From Kocuria palustris (GTDB lineage Bacteria; Actinomycetota; Actinomycetes; Actinomycetales; Micrococcaceae), in assembly GCF_007666205.1 (NCBI RefSeq), contig NZ_VDOR01000002.1:1-64000 (forward strand): DNA of 64,000 nucleotides. The letters run 5' to 3'. Below are positions 55,052 to 62,554 of this stretch, one piece after another; within the stretch, counting starts at the first letter, position 1, and every line of letters starts with the position of its first letter. Both the position numbers and the translations under genes were made by a program. The notes below the pieces were generated by a model. It was not told where the DNA came from. It did no database searches and was given only the letters and a program-made list of their open reading frames with translations.

Positions 55052-55057
55052 ACCTTA
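55052..55057 (-). promoter_or_regulatory. Possible -10 box giving a leaderless dnaX mRNA
   Basis: TAAGGT on the minus strand lies six bases before the GTG start, which is where a -10 must be if transcription begins at the start codon. It can also be read as a ribosome site, so this is uncertain. Confidence 0.4.
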
Positions 55058-55124
55058 GCGAGGGAGGGAGACGGCCCACGGCCGGTCTCCGGGCGGTGGA
55101 TCGACGGGCGGGAGGGCATGAGAA

Positions 55125-55214
55125 GACCCCCCGTGCACCCGCCAGAGCTCAAGTACCCTTGCTGCCTTCCGGCCCTGGGGGAGTTCCTCAAGATGACGCC
55201 GCACGAGGGGCTGG
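55125..55214 (-). ncRNA. ffs: Small signal recognition particle RNA (4.5S type)
   Basis: On the minus strand the apical loop and domain IV sequence CCAGGGCCGGAAGGCAGCAA is unmistakable. The 5' part GCCCCTCGTGC pairs with the 3' part GCACGGGGGGT to close the rod. It forms the particle with Ffh for membrane protein targeting. Its position between tRNA-Ser and dnaX is usual for actinomycetes. The ends are approximate. Confidence 0.93.
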
Positions 55215-55219
55215 GATCG

Positions 55220-55225
55220 AGTGTA
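55220..55225 (-). promoter_or_regulatory. -10 box of the SRP RNA gene
   Basis: TACACT on the minus strand lies a few bases upstream of the RNA 5' end and fits TANNNT. The -35 is not clear. Confidence 0.45.
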
Positions 55226-55271
55226 TCGGACCGGCCCGGGCCCGTGAAACCGGCGCCTGCCGGCCCCCGAT

Positions 55272-55300
55272 TTCCGCACCCTTGCCGCATGGTCTACGAT
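55272..55300 (+). promoter_or_regulatory. Promoter of the tRNA-Ser gene
   Basis: TTCCGC (55272-55277), 17 bases, and TACGAT (55295-55300), about 44 bases before the mature tRNA 5' end. Confidence 0.5.
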
Positions 55301-55343
55301 GGTCCCTGCACGTTCGCGCCCTGCGGTGCGAGCACGTGCCCGA

Positions 55344-55428
55344 GGAGGATTCGCCTAGCGGCCTATGGCGCACGCCTGGAACGCGTGTTGGGTTAACGCC
55401 CTCGGGGGTTCAAATCCCCCATCCTCCG
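55344..55428 (+). tRNA. tRNA-Ser (anticodon GGA)
   Basis: The acceptor stem GGAGGAT (55344-55350) pairs with ATCCTCC (55421-55427). The anticodon stem CACGC/GCGTG encloses CTGGAAC with anticodon GGA at 55378-55380. A long variable arm, as expected for serine, precedes the T stem GGGGG/CCCCC with TTCAAAT. The CCA end is not encoded. Confidence 0.96.
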
Positions 55429-55436
55429 CCGCACCG

Positions 55437-55466
55437 AAGGCCCCCGACCAGATGGTCGGGGGCCTT
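55437..55466 (+). terminator. Hairpin terminator of the tRNA-Ser gene
   Basis: A perfect 14-base-pair stem (55437-55450 with 55453-55466) nine bases after the tRNA. It insulates the tRNA from the next gene. Confidence 0.85.
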
Positions 55467-55522
55467 CGTCGTATCCGTCGGCGGATGCGTCTCGGCCGGT
55501 GAAGGTTAACGGAGTCTTTCTG

Positions 55523-55530
55523 TATACCCT
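55523..55530 (+). promoter_or_regulatory. -10 region of the LtaS-like gene, possibly leaderless
   Basis: TATACCCT contains TACCCT (TANNNT) ending seven bases before the ATG at 55538. No ribosome site precedes that ATG, so transcription may start at the start codon. The -35 is weak. Confidence 0.45.
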
Positions 55531-55537
55531 GTTCTGC

Positions 55538-57436
55538 ATGAACAGCAAGACTCCGCCCGGTGACGCCGCGGCCCCGCGCGTGCGCTGGACGGCTGTCGCG
55601 GGCTGCCTCCTCGTCATGGTCGTCGCCTCCGCGCTGTGCGCGTTCCTGCTCCAGGCATCCATCCGAGGGGACGAGGACACCTTCGGCGCCCTCCTCCAGC
55701 AGACCTCCCCGATCGACGTGCTGCTGATCTTCGTCGTGATGTCGTTCGTCTGGCTGGTCCTGGGGAGGTTCTGGGCCTCGGTGGGACTGGTCGCGGTGGC
55801 GATGGCGATCCTGGCGGTGGCCAGCCGGGAGAAGCTCGGCATGCGGCAGGAGCCCGTGTTCCCGAGCGACCTCGACTTCCTGGGCCAGGCCGGGTTCCTG
55901 CTCTCGATGGTCAGCGCGAGCACGATCGCGGGGCTCGTCGTCGCGCTGCTCGTGATCGTCGTCGCGATCCTGGCCATCGGCCGGCTGGCCGCCCGTCGCT
56001 TCCCCCGCCCCCGGCTGCACCGCCCCGAGGGCGGGCTCAACGGGCGGTTCCTCGGGCTGCGGGTGGTCGGCGTCGTCGTCACGGGGGCGCTGCTCGTGCA
56101 CGCCACGAGCTTCAACGCGACCTCCAACCTCTGGCGATCCCTCTACGACGCCCGCAGCTCCGACTGGGCGAACTCCAGCCAGCTCTACAACTACCGCGTC
56201 CACGGGTTCATGGGCGGGTTCCTCTACAACATGCCCACCGAGCCCATGGCGCAGCCGGCGGGCTACGACGAGGCCGCCATGGACGAGGTGACGCAGCGCT
56301 ACGAGGACCGCGCGCAGCAGATCAGCGCCGGGCGCGACGGATCCCTCGACGACACGAACGTGGTGGTCCTGCTCTCGGAGTCCTTCTCCGATCCGACGCA
56401 GATGGACGGCGTCGCCCTGGCGGAGGACCCCATCCCGGCCACCCGGCAGACCATGGCGGAGACGCTGTCGGGGACCATGTACTCGAACTCCTACGGCGGC
56501 GGCACCTCCACCATGGAGTTCGAGTCCCTCACGGGGCAGCCCGTGGGGCTCTTCGAGCCGCAGGCCAGCACCCCGTACCAGAACTTCGTCGCCGACGCCC
56601 ACGGCTACCCCTCGGCCGTCGGGGCCTTCGAGGAGATGGGCCACGCCTCCGTGGCGATCCACCCGTACAACCTGCACATGTACAAGCGCCCGCAGGTCTA
56701 CGAGAACCTGGGCTTCGACACCGTGATCGACGAGGAGAGCATCCAGGAGGACGCGCACATCGAGGGCAGCCCGTACATCAGCGACGCCTCCGCCTTCGAC
56801 GAGGTGCTGCACCAGATGGATGCCGCGGATCAGCCGCTGTTCACGAACCTCGTCACGATGCAGAACCACGGCCCGTACCTGGGCTACTACGACGACCCGA
56901 TCGACGTCGAGGTGGCCGACGGCTCCGACGACGGCCAGCTGGGCGATTACGCCCGGGGGCTGAGCCACACGGACGCCGCGCTGCAGGACTTCCTCCAGGA
57001 CCTGCGCGAGCGCGACGAGGAGACGGTCGTCGTCTTCTACGGAGACCACCTGCCCGGCGTCTACTCGGACGCGACCCGCGCGCAGAGCGATCCCCTCACG
57101 AGCCTGCAGACCCCGTACTTCGTGTGGAGCAGCGAGACGAACGAGGCGGTCGAGGGCGGAGCGGCCACCCCCGCCATGTTCCTGCCCAAGATCTACGAGG
57201 TCGCCGACGCCCCGGTCCCGCCGTACATCGCCCTGCTCGACGAGGTCAGCCGCACCGCCCCGGTGATCCAGCAGGAGCTGCTCCTGGACCCGCAGGGGCG
57301 GCCCCTCGACCGGGACCACCTGGATGATGCGACCCGCGGGCTGCTCGAGGACCTGCAGCTCGTGCAGTACGACTTCTCCATCGGCGATCGGTACTCCGTC
57401 GACGAGATGTGGCCGGGGGCTGTGCAGATCGAGTGA
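55538..57436 (+). CDS. LtaS-like phosphoglycerol transferase (alkaline phosphatase superfamily)
   Basis: This 632-residue membrane enzyme has five N-terminal membrane helices followed by an extracellular sulfatase-fold domain from about residue 260. Metal and active-site segments are LLSESFSDP, the likely nucleophilic Thr in YGGGTSTMEFESLTG, QNHGPYLGYY and FYGDHLPGVY, as in lipoteichoic acid synthases and OpgB-type transferases. It would move glycerol phosphate from phosphatidylglycerol to a glycolipid or polymer at the outer face. I prefer the ATG at 55538; an in-frame GTG at 55499 lies upstream of the probable -10 box. The gene stands alone and ends with a hairpin. The polymer is unknown. 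Confidence 0.87.
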   Translation: MNSKTPPGDAAAPRVRWTAVAGCLLVMVVASALCAFLLQASIRGDEDTFGALLQQTSPIDVLLIFVVMSFVWLVLGRFWASVGLVAVAMAILAVASREKLGMRQEPVFPSDLDFLGQAGFLLSMVSASTIAGLVVALLVIVVAILAIGRLAARRFPRPRLHRPEGGLNGRFLGLRVVGVVVTGALLVHATSFNATSNLWRSLYDARSSDWANSSQLYNYRVHGFMGGFLYNMPTEPMAQPAGYDEAAMDEVTQRYEDRAQQISAGRDGSLDDTNVVVLLSESFSDPTQMDGVALAEDPIPATRQTMAETLSGTMYSNSYGGGTSTMEFESLTGQPVGLFEPQASTPYQNFVADAHGYPSAVGAFEEMGHASVAIHPYNLHMYKRPQVYENLGFDTVIDEESIQEDAHIEGSPYISDASAFDEVLHQMDAADQPLFTNLVTMQNHGPYLGYYDDPIDVEVADGSDDGQLGDYARGLSHTDAALQDFLQDLRERDEETVVVFYGDHLPGVYSDATRAQSDPLTSLQTPYFVWSSETNEAVEGGAATPAMFLPKIYEVADAPVPPYIALLDEVSRTAPVIQQELLLDPQGRPLDRDHLDDATRGLLEDLQLVQYDFSIGDRYSVDEMWPGAVQIE

Positions 57437-57448
57437 GCCGGGACCGAC

Positions 57449-57486
57449 CGGGCGCCCCGGACCGCAGCGGCGGACCGGGGCGCCCG
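57449..57486 (+). terminator. Hairpin terminator of the LtaS-like gene
   Basis: CGGGCGCCCCGG (57449-57460) pairs with 57475-57486 perfectly, 12 base pairs, starting 12 bases after the stop. Confidence 0.7.
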
Positions 57487-57661
57487 CGTGCTGGCGGATG
57501 ACTCGGCATGGAGGGAGCGCTCTTGGGCCCACATGCTCTCCCGCTCCCCGCAGGGGCATATCGCCCCAGGTCAGCGTCTTGTAGGTTCTGTCGCGGCATT
57601 GTTCAGCCGATTCCCAGCCGCTGCTCTGCGTCCCTGCCCGGACGCGAAAGGGGTGCCCCTC

Positions 57662-59161
57662 GTGCCGCACATCCGACATCGCCCGCGCCATCGTGCGGGT
57701 GTCCCGAGCCGCCGCGTCCTGTCTGCGGTCCGTCGGCTCGCCGCCGGGGCCGCCGCCGCGGCCATCGCTCTCACCGGGGCGGGGCTCGCCGCCCCGGGGG
57801 CCGCCGCCCAGACCGTCGCCACGCGCGACGCCTCCGGCCCCGGCAAGGTGGCCTATCTGCACGGCAACCAGCAGTCCCAGATCATGTGCCGGGGCGGTGC
57901 CCTGGTCGGTGCGGTCGACACCGTGGTCGTCGACCCCATCACCGCGTCCGGCAACCTGCCCGCCGGCTCCTGCAATCTCGCCGACATGCGGGCCGCCAAC
58001 CCCGGTGTGAAGTTCTACGCGTACCTGGACATCGGCGGCATCTCCGAGTCCTCGTCCTGGACCCGGGATCCCTTCCACTCGACCTGCACCTCGCTCAACC
58101 GCGACGGGGCGGACCACACGGTGAAGCCGGGGAATCCGCGGGTGGCGACGGACTCCCAGGGACGGGCGGTCTACCCGAGGTTCTCGTTCATGCGCGTCGC
58201 GGACCTGTCCAGCGGCTACAACACCTCGTGCGCGGACCGCGCGGCCGACATCGTCACGACCGATTCGGTGCGCGGCGTGACGGGGGCCGCACCCACGCAG
58301 TTCGACGGGGTCTTCCTCGACGACATGGCGATGCCCCCTGCGCACGGGCAGAACATGCGCGACGTGGGAGCCTGGGGGCCGTGGGGATCGGACGACGGCT
58401 ACGGTCGCGCGATGCTGCGCACGGTGGGGGCCATCGACGACGAGATCGCCCGCCGCGACGGCGGTGCGCGAGTGGCCGGGAATCTCGGGGTCTATTCGGA
58501 CTATCCGAATCAGCAGGCCCTGGCCAAGGAGCTCGGCGCCTCCAGGGATCTCGACTGGATCTTCCGGGAATCGACCATCGGGGGCTCGGACGGCAGCCCC
58601 ATGGGGCCCTGGTACGTGACCCAGCAGAACGGCGCGCTCATGAATGACGTGGCCGCCGCCGGAACCTCGGTGGTCATGCACAACTTCGCGGTCAATGCGA
58701 CGACCACGCCCGCGCGCAGCGGCCCCGTCGGCGGCAGCTGCCTCCTGGACGGGACCTGGGGTGCCGCGGACCTCCAGGCCCGCGTCGATGATCGTCGCGC
58801 GCACGACATGTCGATGGTCCTGGCGACCACGCTGATGTCCCGCGAGGCCGGCAGCCACATGCAGACGGCCGTCGCCGAGGCCGAGCCGACCTGCCGCGAG
58901 ACGCGGGACTCCGGCAAGCAGCTCCGGGAGACGGTCCTCCGATACTCGCTCGACGAGGACCGTCCCGAGACGGCCGACCTGCGCTATGCGGTGAACTGGA
59001 AGAGCCTGCACGCGGTGGGCGAGCCGCAGTTCTTCCATGACCGCCAGGTCCACGCGCGCAAGCTCAGCGACGGGCGCTGGGTCTGGATCAACTTCCTGGA
59101 TCGCGACGTGACCGTCAACGGGCACCGCCTGCCCGCCCGCACGGGCCTGATGACCGGCTGA
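57662..59161 (+). CDS. Secreted protein, probable TIM-barrel glycosidase-like, function unknown
   Basis: This 499-residue protein begins with a Sec signal peptide: an Arg/His-rich start, a hydrophobic Ala/Leu/Gly core, and likely cleavage after PGAAA (about residue 48). The mature part contains alternating strand-helix segments ending in acidic residues, such as KFYAYLDIGG, FDGVFLDDMAMPP, and RVAGNLGVYSDYP, as in glycoside-hydrolase-like barrels. Several cysteines could form disulfides. I cannot name a family with confidence. The start is GTG 57662, eight bases after GAAAGGGG; an upstream in-frame ATG has no ribosome site. It follows the LtaS-like gene on the same strand after a terminator. 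Confidence 0.75.
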   Translation: MPHIRHRPRHRAGVPSRRVLSAVRRLAAGAAAAAIALTGAGLAAPGAAAQTVATRDASGPGKVAYLHGNQQSQIMCRGGALVGAVDTVVVDPITASGNLPAGSCNLADMRAANPGVKFYAYLDIGGISESSSWTRDPFHSTCTSLNRDGADHTVKPGNPRVATDSQGRAVYPRFSFMRVADLSSGYNTSCADRAADIVTTDSVRGVTGAAPTQFDGVFLDDMAMPPAHGQNMRDVGAWGPWGSDDGYGRAMLRTVGAIDDEIARRDGGARVAGNLGVYSDYPNQQALAKELGASRDLDWIFRESTIGGSDGSPMGPWYVTQQNGALMNDVAAAGTSVVMHNFAVNATTTPARSGPVGGSCLLDGTWGAADLQARVDDRRAHDMSMVLATTLMSREAGSHMQTAVAEAEPTCRETRDSGKQLRETVLRYSLDEDRPETADLRYAVNWKSLHAVGEPQFFHDRQVHARKLSDGRWVWINFLDRDVTVNGHRLPARTGLMTG

Positions 59162-59212
59162 GCGGCCTCTGACGGAGCCGCAGCGCAACCGCCTCGTCGT
59201 CGACGGGGCGGG

Positions 59213-59881
59213 TCAGCCGGCCAGGCTCAGCGCGGGGGCCGGCTCGGCGAGGCGCACCGGGGCGCCGTCCTCGTCGAAGCGCGCGCCGAGCCCGCGCAGC
59301 ACGAAGGTCACGGTGGCCCGGACATGGCGCTCATGGGCCGCGCGGTCCTCGTCGGACTGGGCCTCCCGATCGGCGGTCGATGCCAGGGAGCCGTGCACCA
59401 GCCGCCCCATCTCCTCGAGGTCGCCGTCGGGCAGCCAGCCGTCGGCCACGGCCTCGCGCAGGATCTCGATGAGCAGCAGGCGCAGCGATCCCACGTGCGC
59501 GCCCAGCTTCTCGAAGTCCTCGGGCGACAGCACGGTGCGCATGGCGGGGCCCGGCGGGATGTGGCGGCGGGAGAGGTCGTCGAGCTGGGCGCGGACGTAG
59601 AGCCCGAGCTTGTCCACGGGGTTGTCGACGTGCGCGAGCTCGGCCTTGAGCTCGGTCATGAAGCGGTCGGTCTCGGCCATGGTGAAGGCGATGAGCAGCT
59701 CGCCCATGTCGGCGAAGTAGTTGTAGACGGCCGTGCGGCCGATCCCGGCATTGCGGGCGACATGGGTCATGGTGAGTCCGGTGAGGCCCTGCTGGTACAG
59801 GAGCCGGCCGAAGGAGTCGAGGATGGCGCGCTTGGTGTGCTCGCGCTGCTCGGCGTTCGTGGCCGCTTGGATCTTGGGCAT
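59213..59881 (-). CDS. TetR-family transcriptional regulator
   Basis: This 222-residue protein has the N-terminal TetR HTH (RAILDSFGRLLYQQGLTGLTMTHVARNAGIGRTAVYNYFAD, about residues 19-60) and a helical ligand domain with DRFMTELKAELAHVDNPVDKLGLYVRAQLDDLSRR. TAAGGT lies six bases before the ATG and could be a -10 box for a leaderless mRNA or a ribosome site. Its neighbours are a secreted protein and a DJ-1/PfpI gene, neither of which clearly suggests a target. It is the only TetR in the window, but its distance from the paa operators gives no reason to link them. Confidence 0.87.
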   Translation of the reverse strand: MPKIQAATNAEQREHTKRAILDSFGRLLYQQGLTGLTMTHVARNAGIGRTAVYNYFADMGELLIAFTMAETDRFMTELKAELAHVDNPVDKLGLYVRAQLDDLSRRHIPPGPAMRTVLSPEDFEKLGAHVGSLRLLLIEILREAVADGWLPDGDLEEMGRLVHGSLASTADREAQSDEDRAAHERHVRATVTFVLRGLGARFDEDGAPVRLAEPAPALSLAG

Positions 59882-59887
59882 GATGAC

Positions 59888-59893
59888 ACCTTA
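59888..59893 (-). promoter_or_regulatory. Possible -10 box of the TetR gene
   Basis: TAAGGT on the minus strand is spaced six bases from the ATG, the same hexamer and spacing as at dnaX. Confidence 0.35.
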
Positions 59894-59963
59894 CTCGTGG
59901 ATGTCGACAAGAGCCGCTGGATGAGGCGGCACTCACCCAGAGCTTCCTGGGCATGAGCTGAAT

Positions 59964-60006
59964 GCGCCGCGCCCCGCCTGCTCGGGGAGCGGGCGGGGCG
60001 CGGCGC
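59964..60006 (-). terminator. Hairpin terminator of the DJ-1/PfpI gene
   Basis: A perfect 15-base-pair stem (59964-59978 with 59992-60006) with a 13-base loop lies 19 bases past the stop on the minus strand. Confidence 0.75.
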
Positions 60007-60024
60007 GTCGGGTGACGCTTCCGG

Positions 60025-60558
60025 TCAGCTCAGCCGGCGGGCGATCTCCCGGTTGAAGGCCTCGAGATCCTGGGGGCTGCGCGAGGTGATGAGGTTGCCG
60101 TCCACGACGACCTCCTCGTCGACCCAGTCGGCGCCGGCGTTCTTCAGGTCCACGGCGGTGGCCGCGAACGACGTCAGGCGACGTCCCTCGGCCACCCCGG
60201 CCTGGGCCAGGATCCACGGGGCGTGGCAGATCGCGGCCACAGGCTTGTCCGCGGCGAAGAACGCCTTGACCAGCTCGACCGAGTCCTCGTCCAGGCGCAG
60301 GGCATCGGCATTGAGCGTGCCGCCGGGCAGCACGAGCATGTCGAAGTCCTCGGCGCGGGCCTGGCCGACCGGGAGGTCGACGTCGAAGACGTCGCCGTGC
60401 TCCCAGTCGCTCTGCATGGCCTGCAGGGTGCCGTCGGAGGGCGAGACGAGCGTCGTGGTGGCGCCGGCCTCATCGAGCGCCTGGCGGGGGCTGGTCAGCT
60501 CGACCTGCTCCACGCCGCGGGTCAGCAGGAAGGCCACCTTCTTGTCGGAGACTGCCAT
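60025..60558 (-). CDS. DJ-1/PfpI-family protein (YhbO-like)
   Basis: This 177-residue protein has the nucleophile elbow AAICHAPWILAQAG with its Cys and adjacent His, the conserved Glu in GVEQVELTSPRQALDEAG, LVLPGGTLNADALR and a C-terminal NLITSRSPQDLEAFNREI. YhbO and PfpI proteins protect against glycation or act as small proteases or glyoxalases; which applies cannot be read. GAGGAG lies six bases before the ATG. It stands alone with its own hairpin. Confidence 0.9.
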   Translation of the reverse strand: MAVSDKKVAFLLTRGVEQVELTSPRQALDEAGATTTLVSPSDGTLQAMQSDWEHGDVFDVDLPVGQARAEDFDMLVLPGGTLNADALRLDEDSVELVKAFFAADKPVAAICHAPWILAQAGVAEGRRLTSFAATAVDLKNAGADWVDEEVVVDGNLITSRSPQDLEAFNREIARRLS

Positions 60559-60677
60559 GTCGTGCTCCTCTCATCGGGTTCGTCCGGCGCGCGGGATGCG
60601 GATCGTCTGCTCCCGCGCCGCTTCATCCGCGCATAACCGAAAAGCGTGCTGAGCGTATTCCCGCCTGCTGCGGTCCG

Positions 60678-61511
60678 TCAGGTGCGGTCGGCCGCCAGCC
60701 CGCCCTGCCACAGGGCGTCGAACGGGGCGTGGGAGCCCACGCGGTGGCGGATGCCCGCGGAGACGAACTCCTTGGCCGCACGGGCGGCCTCCAGCGGAGC
60801 GAGGCCCTTGGCGAGCTCGGCGGTGACCGCGGCGGCCAGGGTGCACCCGGCGCCCGCGACGGCGACCTCGCCGACCTTCGGGGCGGAGAGGATCTCGGTC
60901 GTGGTGCCGTCGTGGAACACGTCCACGGCGTCCGGGCCGGCCAGGCGCACGCCGCCCTTGGCCAGCACGGCCGCGCCGGAGCGCTCGTGGATGCGCTTGG
61001 CCGCCTCCTCGAGCTGCTCGACGGTCGTGATGTCGTCCATGCCGGCCAGGGACATCGACTCGAAGTGGTTGGGCGTCACGAACGTGGCCTTCGGCAGGAT
61101 CCGGGAGGTCAGGGCCTTGTCGGTGTCCAGGGCCGCGCCGGGCTCCTGGCCCTTGCAGATCAGGACCGGGTCCAGCACGACGTGCTCGCTCGAGATGCCC
61201 TCGAGGGCGTCGGCGACGACGTCGATGGTCTGCGGGGTGCCGAGCATCCCGATCTTGATCGCGCTGAGGTCGTAGGCGCTCGAGGCCGCGTCGAGCTGAT
61301 CGGCGATCACCTGCGGGTCCACGGGCGTGAAGCGGTGGCCCCAGTCGTTCCGGGGGTCGAAGGCCACGATGCAGGTCAGCGCGAGCGAGCCGAAGACGCC
61401 GAGCTCCTGGAACGTCTTGAGATCGGCCTGGGCTCCGGCGCCGCCGGTGGCCTCGTTGCCGGCGATCGTGAGGGCGAACGGGGGAGTCTGGGCTGCGGGT
61501 GCGGTAGTCAT
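60678..61511 (-). CDS. thiD: Hydroxymethylpyrimidine/phosphomethylpyrimidine or pyridoxal kinase (ThiD/PdxK)
   Basis: This 277-residue ribokinase-fold kinase has TIAGNEATGGAGAQADLKTFQELGVFG at the N-terminus, the AFDPRNDWGHRF segment, IKIGMLGTPQTIDVV, VLDPVLICKG and the anion-hole GAGCTLAAAVTAELAKG. The extended match is to the B. subtilis-type ThiD/PdxK that also phosphorylates pyridoxal, so thiamine or vitamin B6 salvage are both possible. I chose the ATG at 61511; the longer frame adds a Pro/Arg-rich leader. No TPP riboswitch is visible upstream. It is divergent from the VUT transporter gene. Confidence 0.88.
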   Translation of the reverse strand: MTTAPAAQTPPFALTIAGNEATGGAGAQADLKTFQELGVFGSLALTCIVAFDPRNDWGHRFTPVDPQVIADQLDAASSAYDLSAIKIGMLGTPQTIDVVADALEGISSEHVVLDPVLICKGQEPGAALDTDKALTSRILPKATFVTPNHFESMSLAGMDDITTVEQLEEAAKRIHERSGAAVLAKGGVRLAGPDAVDVFHDGTTTEILSAPKVGEVAVAGAGCTLAAAVTAELAKGLAPLEAARAAKEFVSAGIRHRVGSHAPFDALWQGGLAADRT

Positions 61512-61634
61512 GGCTCGATTCTGCTCCTGCGAGCGGAGTCGCTCCAACACCGGGGCCGCGGGAGGTCGCACAGCGCCCGGCGGCGAGCCCGGGAGGGGCG
61601 CCGCGTCCGACGCCGACGGCAGCCGGGGTGCCTG

Positions 61635-61640
61635 TATCCT
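61635..61640 (+). promoter_or_regulatory. -10 box of the VUT transporter gene
   Basis: TATCCT fits the TANNNT pattern and would start a transcript near 61647, giving a leader of about 145 bases before the ATG at 61793. Confidence 0.45.
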
Positions 61641-61653
61641 GGCGCGGTCGAGA

Positions 61654-61718
61654 GGGCCGACGCGCTGGGTGGCAGGCAGCGCGTCCCGGCCCCGCGGGTC
61701 CCGGAGGACCGGGCCCGC
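61654..61718 (+). promoter_or_regulatory. Structured leader before the VUT transporter gene
   Basis: The first hairpin pairs GGGCC (61654-61658) and GACGCGCT (61659-61666) with AGCGCGTC (61678-61685) and GGCCC (61688-61692), with a two-base bulge and an 11-base loop. The second pairs GCGGGTCCCGG (61694-61704) with CCGGGCCCGC (61709-61718) around AGGA. It could be an attenuator or a riboswitch. No known preQ1 consensus is recognised. Confidence 0.5.
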
Positions 61719-61792
61719 GCTCGTCGCATCGCGCGCAGGGCGCCCCCGGCCGCCCGGCGCCGCCGTCGTCCCCTCTTCAGGAGCCCTGCCCC

Positions 61793-62506
61793 ATGTCCAG
61801 CGACACCTCCGGCGAGACCGGTGCGCGCGCGGCGCGTCCGCAGACCGCGCTGCAGTACGCCCGCCGCCCCCGCAGCCTGTTCGACCTCTTCGTGGCCGCC
61901 ACGGCCGTCGTGCTCGTGCTGTCGAACATCGGCGCGACCAAGGGCGTGCAGATCGGCCCGATCATCACGGACGGCGGCTTCTTCCTCTTCCCCCTGGCCT
62001 ATGTGCTGGGCGACGTCGTCTCCGAGGTCTGGGGCTTCCGCGCCGCTCGCCGCTCGACGCTCATGGCCTTCGCGGCCGGCGCGTTCGCGAGCCTGTGCTT
62101 CTGGATCGTGATCGCCCTGCCGGCGGCGCCGTTCTACGAGGGGCAGGAGGCGTTCGCCCAGGTGCTCGGGCCGGTCCCACAGATCGTGCTCGCCTCCCTG
62201 CTGGGCTTCCTGGTGGGACAGCTGCTCAATGCGTTCGTGCTGGTCAGGGTCAAGGCCCGCACCAGGGAGCGGCACCTGTGGGCGCGCCTGCTCGCCTCGA
62301 CGCTCGTGGGCGAGCTCGTGGACACGATCGTCTTCTGCGCGATCGCGGCCCCCGTGATCGGCATCGAGACCCCCGGGCAGTTCGTGAACTACGTGGTGGT
62401 CGGCTACCTGTGGAAGTGCCTGATCGAGGTCGTCATGCTCCCGGTCACCTACGCGGTCGTGCGCCGGGTCAAGAAGGCCGAGGACTACGGGGTCGTCGAG
62501 GCCTGA
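61793..62506 (+). CDS. Queuosine precursor transporter (VUT/YhhQ family)
   Basis: This 237-residue protein has six to seven membrane helices. The family marks are LVLSNIGATKGVQIG, FPLAYVLGDVVSEVWGFRAARR, GQLLNAFVLVRVKARTRERHLWARLLASTLVGELVDTIVF and GYLWKCLIEVVMLPVTYAVVRRVK. YhhQ-type proteins import preQ0, preQ1 or queuine for tRNA modification. I chose the ATG at 61793, eight bases after CAGGAG; the longer frame is only leader sequence. The long structured 5' region suggests RNA-level control, but no other queuosine gene is in the window. Confidence 0.88.
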   Translation: MSSDTSGETGARAARPQTALQYARRPRSLFDLFVAATAVVLVLSNIGATKGVQIGPIITDGGFFLFPLAYVLGDVVSEVWGFRAARRSTLMAFAAGAFASLCFWIVIALPAAPFYEGQEAFAQVLGPVPQIVLASLLGFLVGQLLNAFVLVRVKARTRERHLWARLLASTLVGELVDTIVFCAIAAPVIGIETPGQFVNYVVVGYLWKCLIEVVMLPVTYAVVRRVKKAEDYGVVEA

Positions 62507-62554
62507 GGCCCTCCTGCCGGGCATCCCGCGGGCGGGGCCCGGTCCCTCGAGCGC

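Noticed and set aside
51740-55396. A 1218-codon open frame on the plus strand opposite dnaX
   Set aside because: It is the antisense shadow of dnaX; the composition is Arg/Gly/Ala repetitive with no domain, and long antisense frames are normal at this GC content.
55355-59188. A 1277-codon open frame on the minus strand opposite the LtaS-like and secreted protein genes
   Set aside because: It spans a terminator, a promoter and two real genes on the other strand and shows no family signal.
59213-59881. This TetR as the PaaR that binds the three paa operators
   Set aside because: It is more than 44 kb away, has no matching operator at its own promoter, and no paa gene is beside it.
61512-61640. 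TPP riboswitch before the ThiD-like gene
   Set aside because: The conserved CTGAGA and GACCTGA-type elements are not present on the minus strand.
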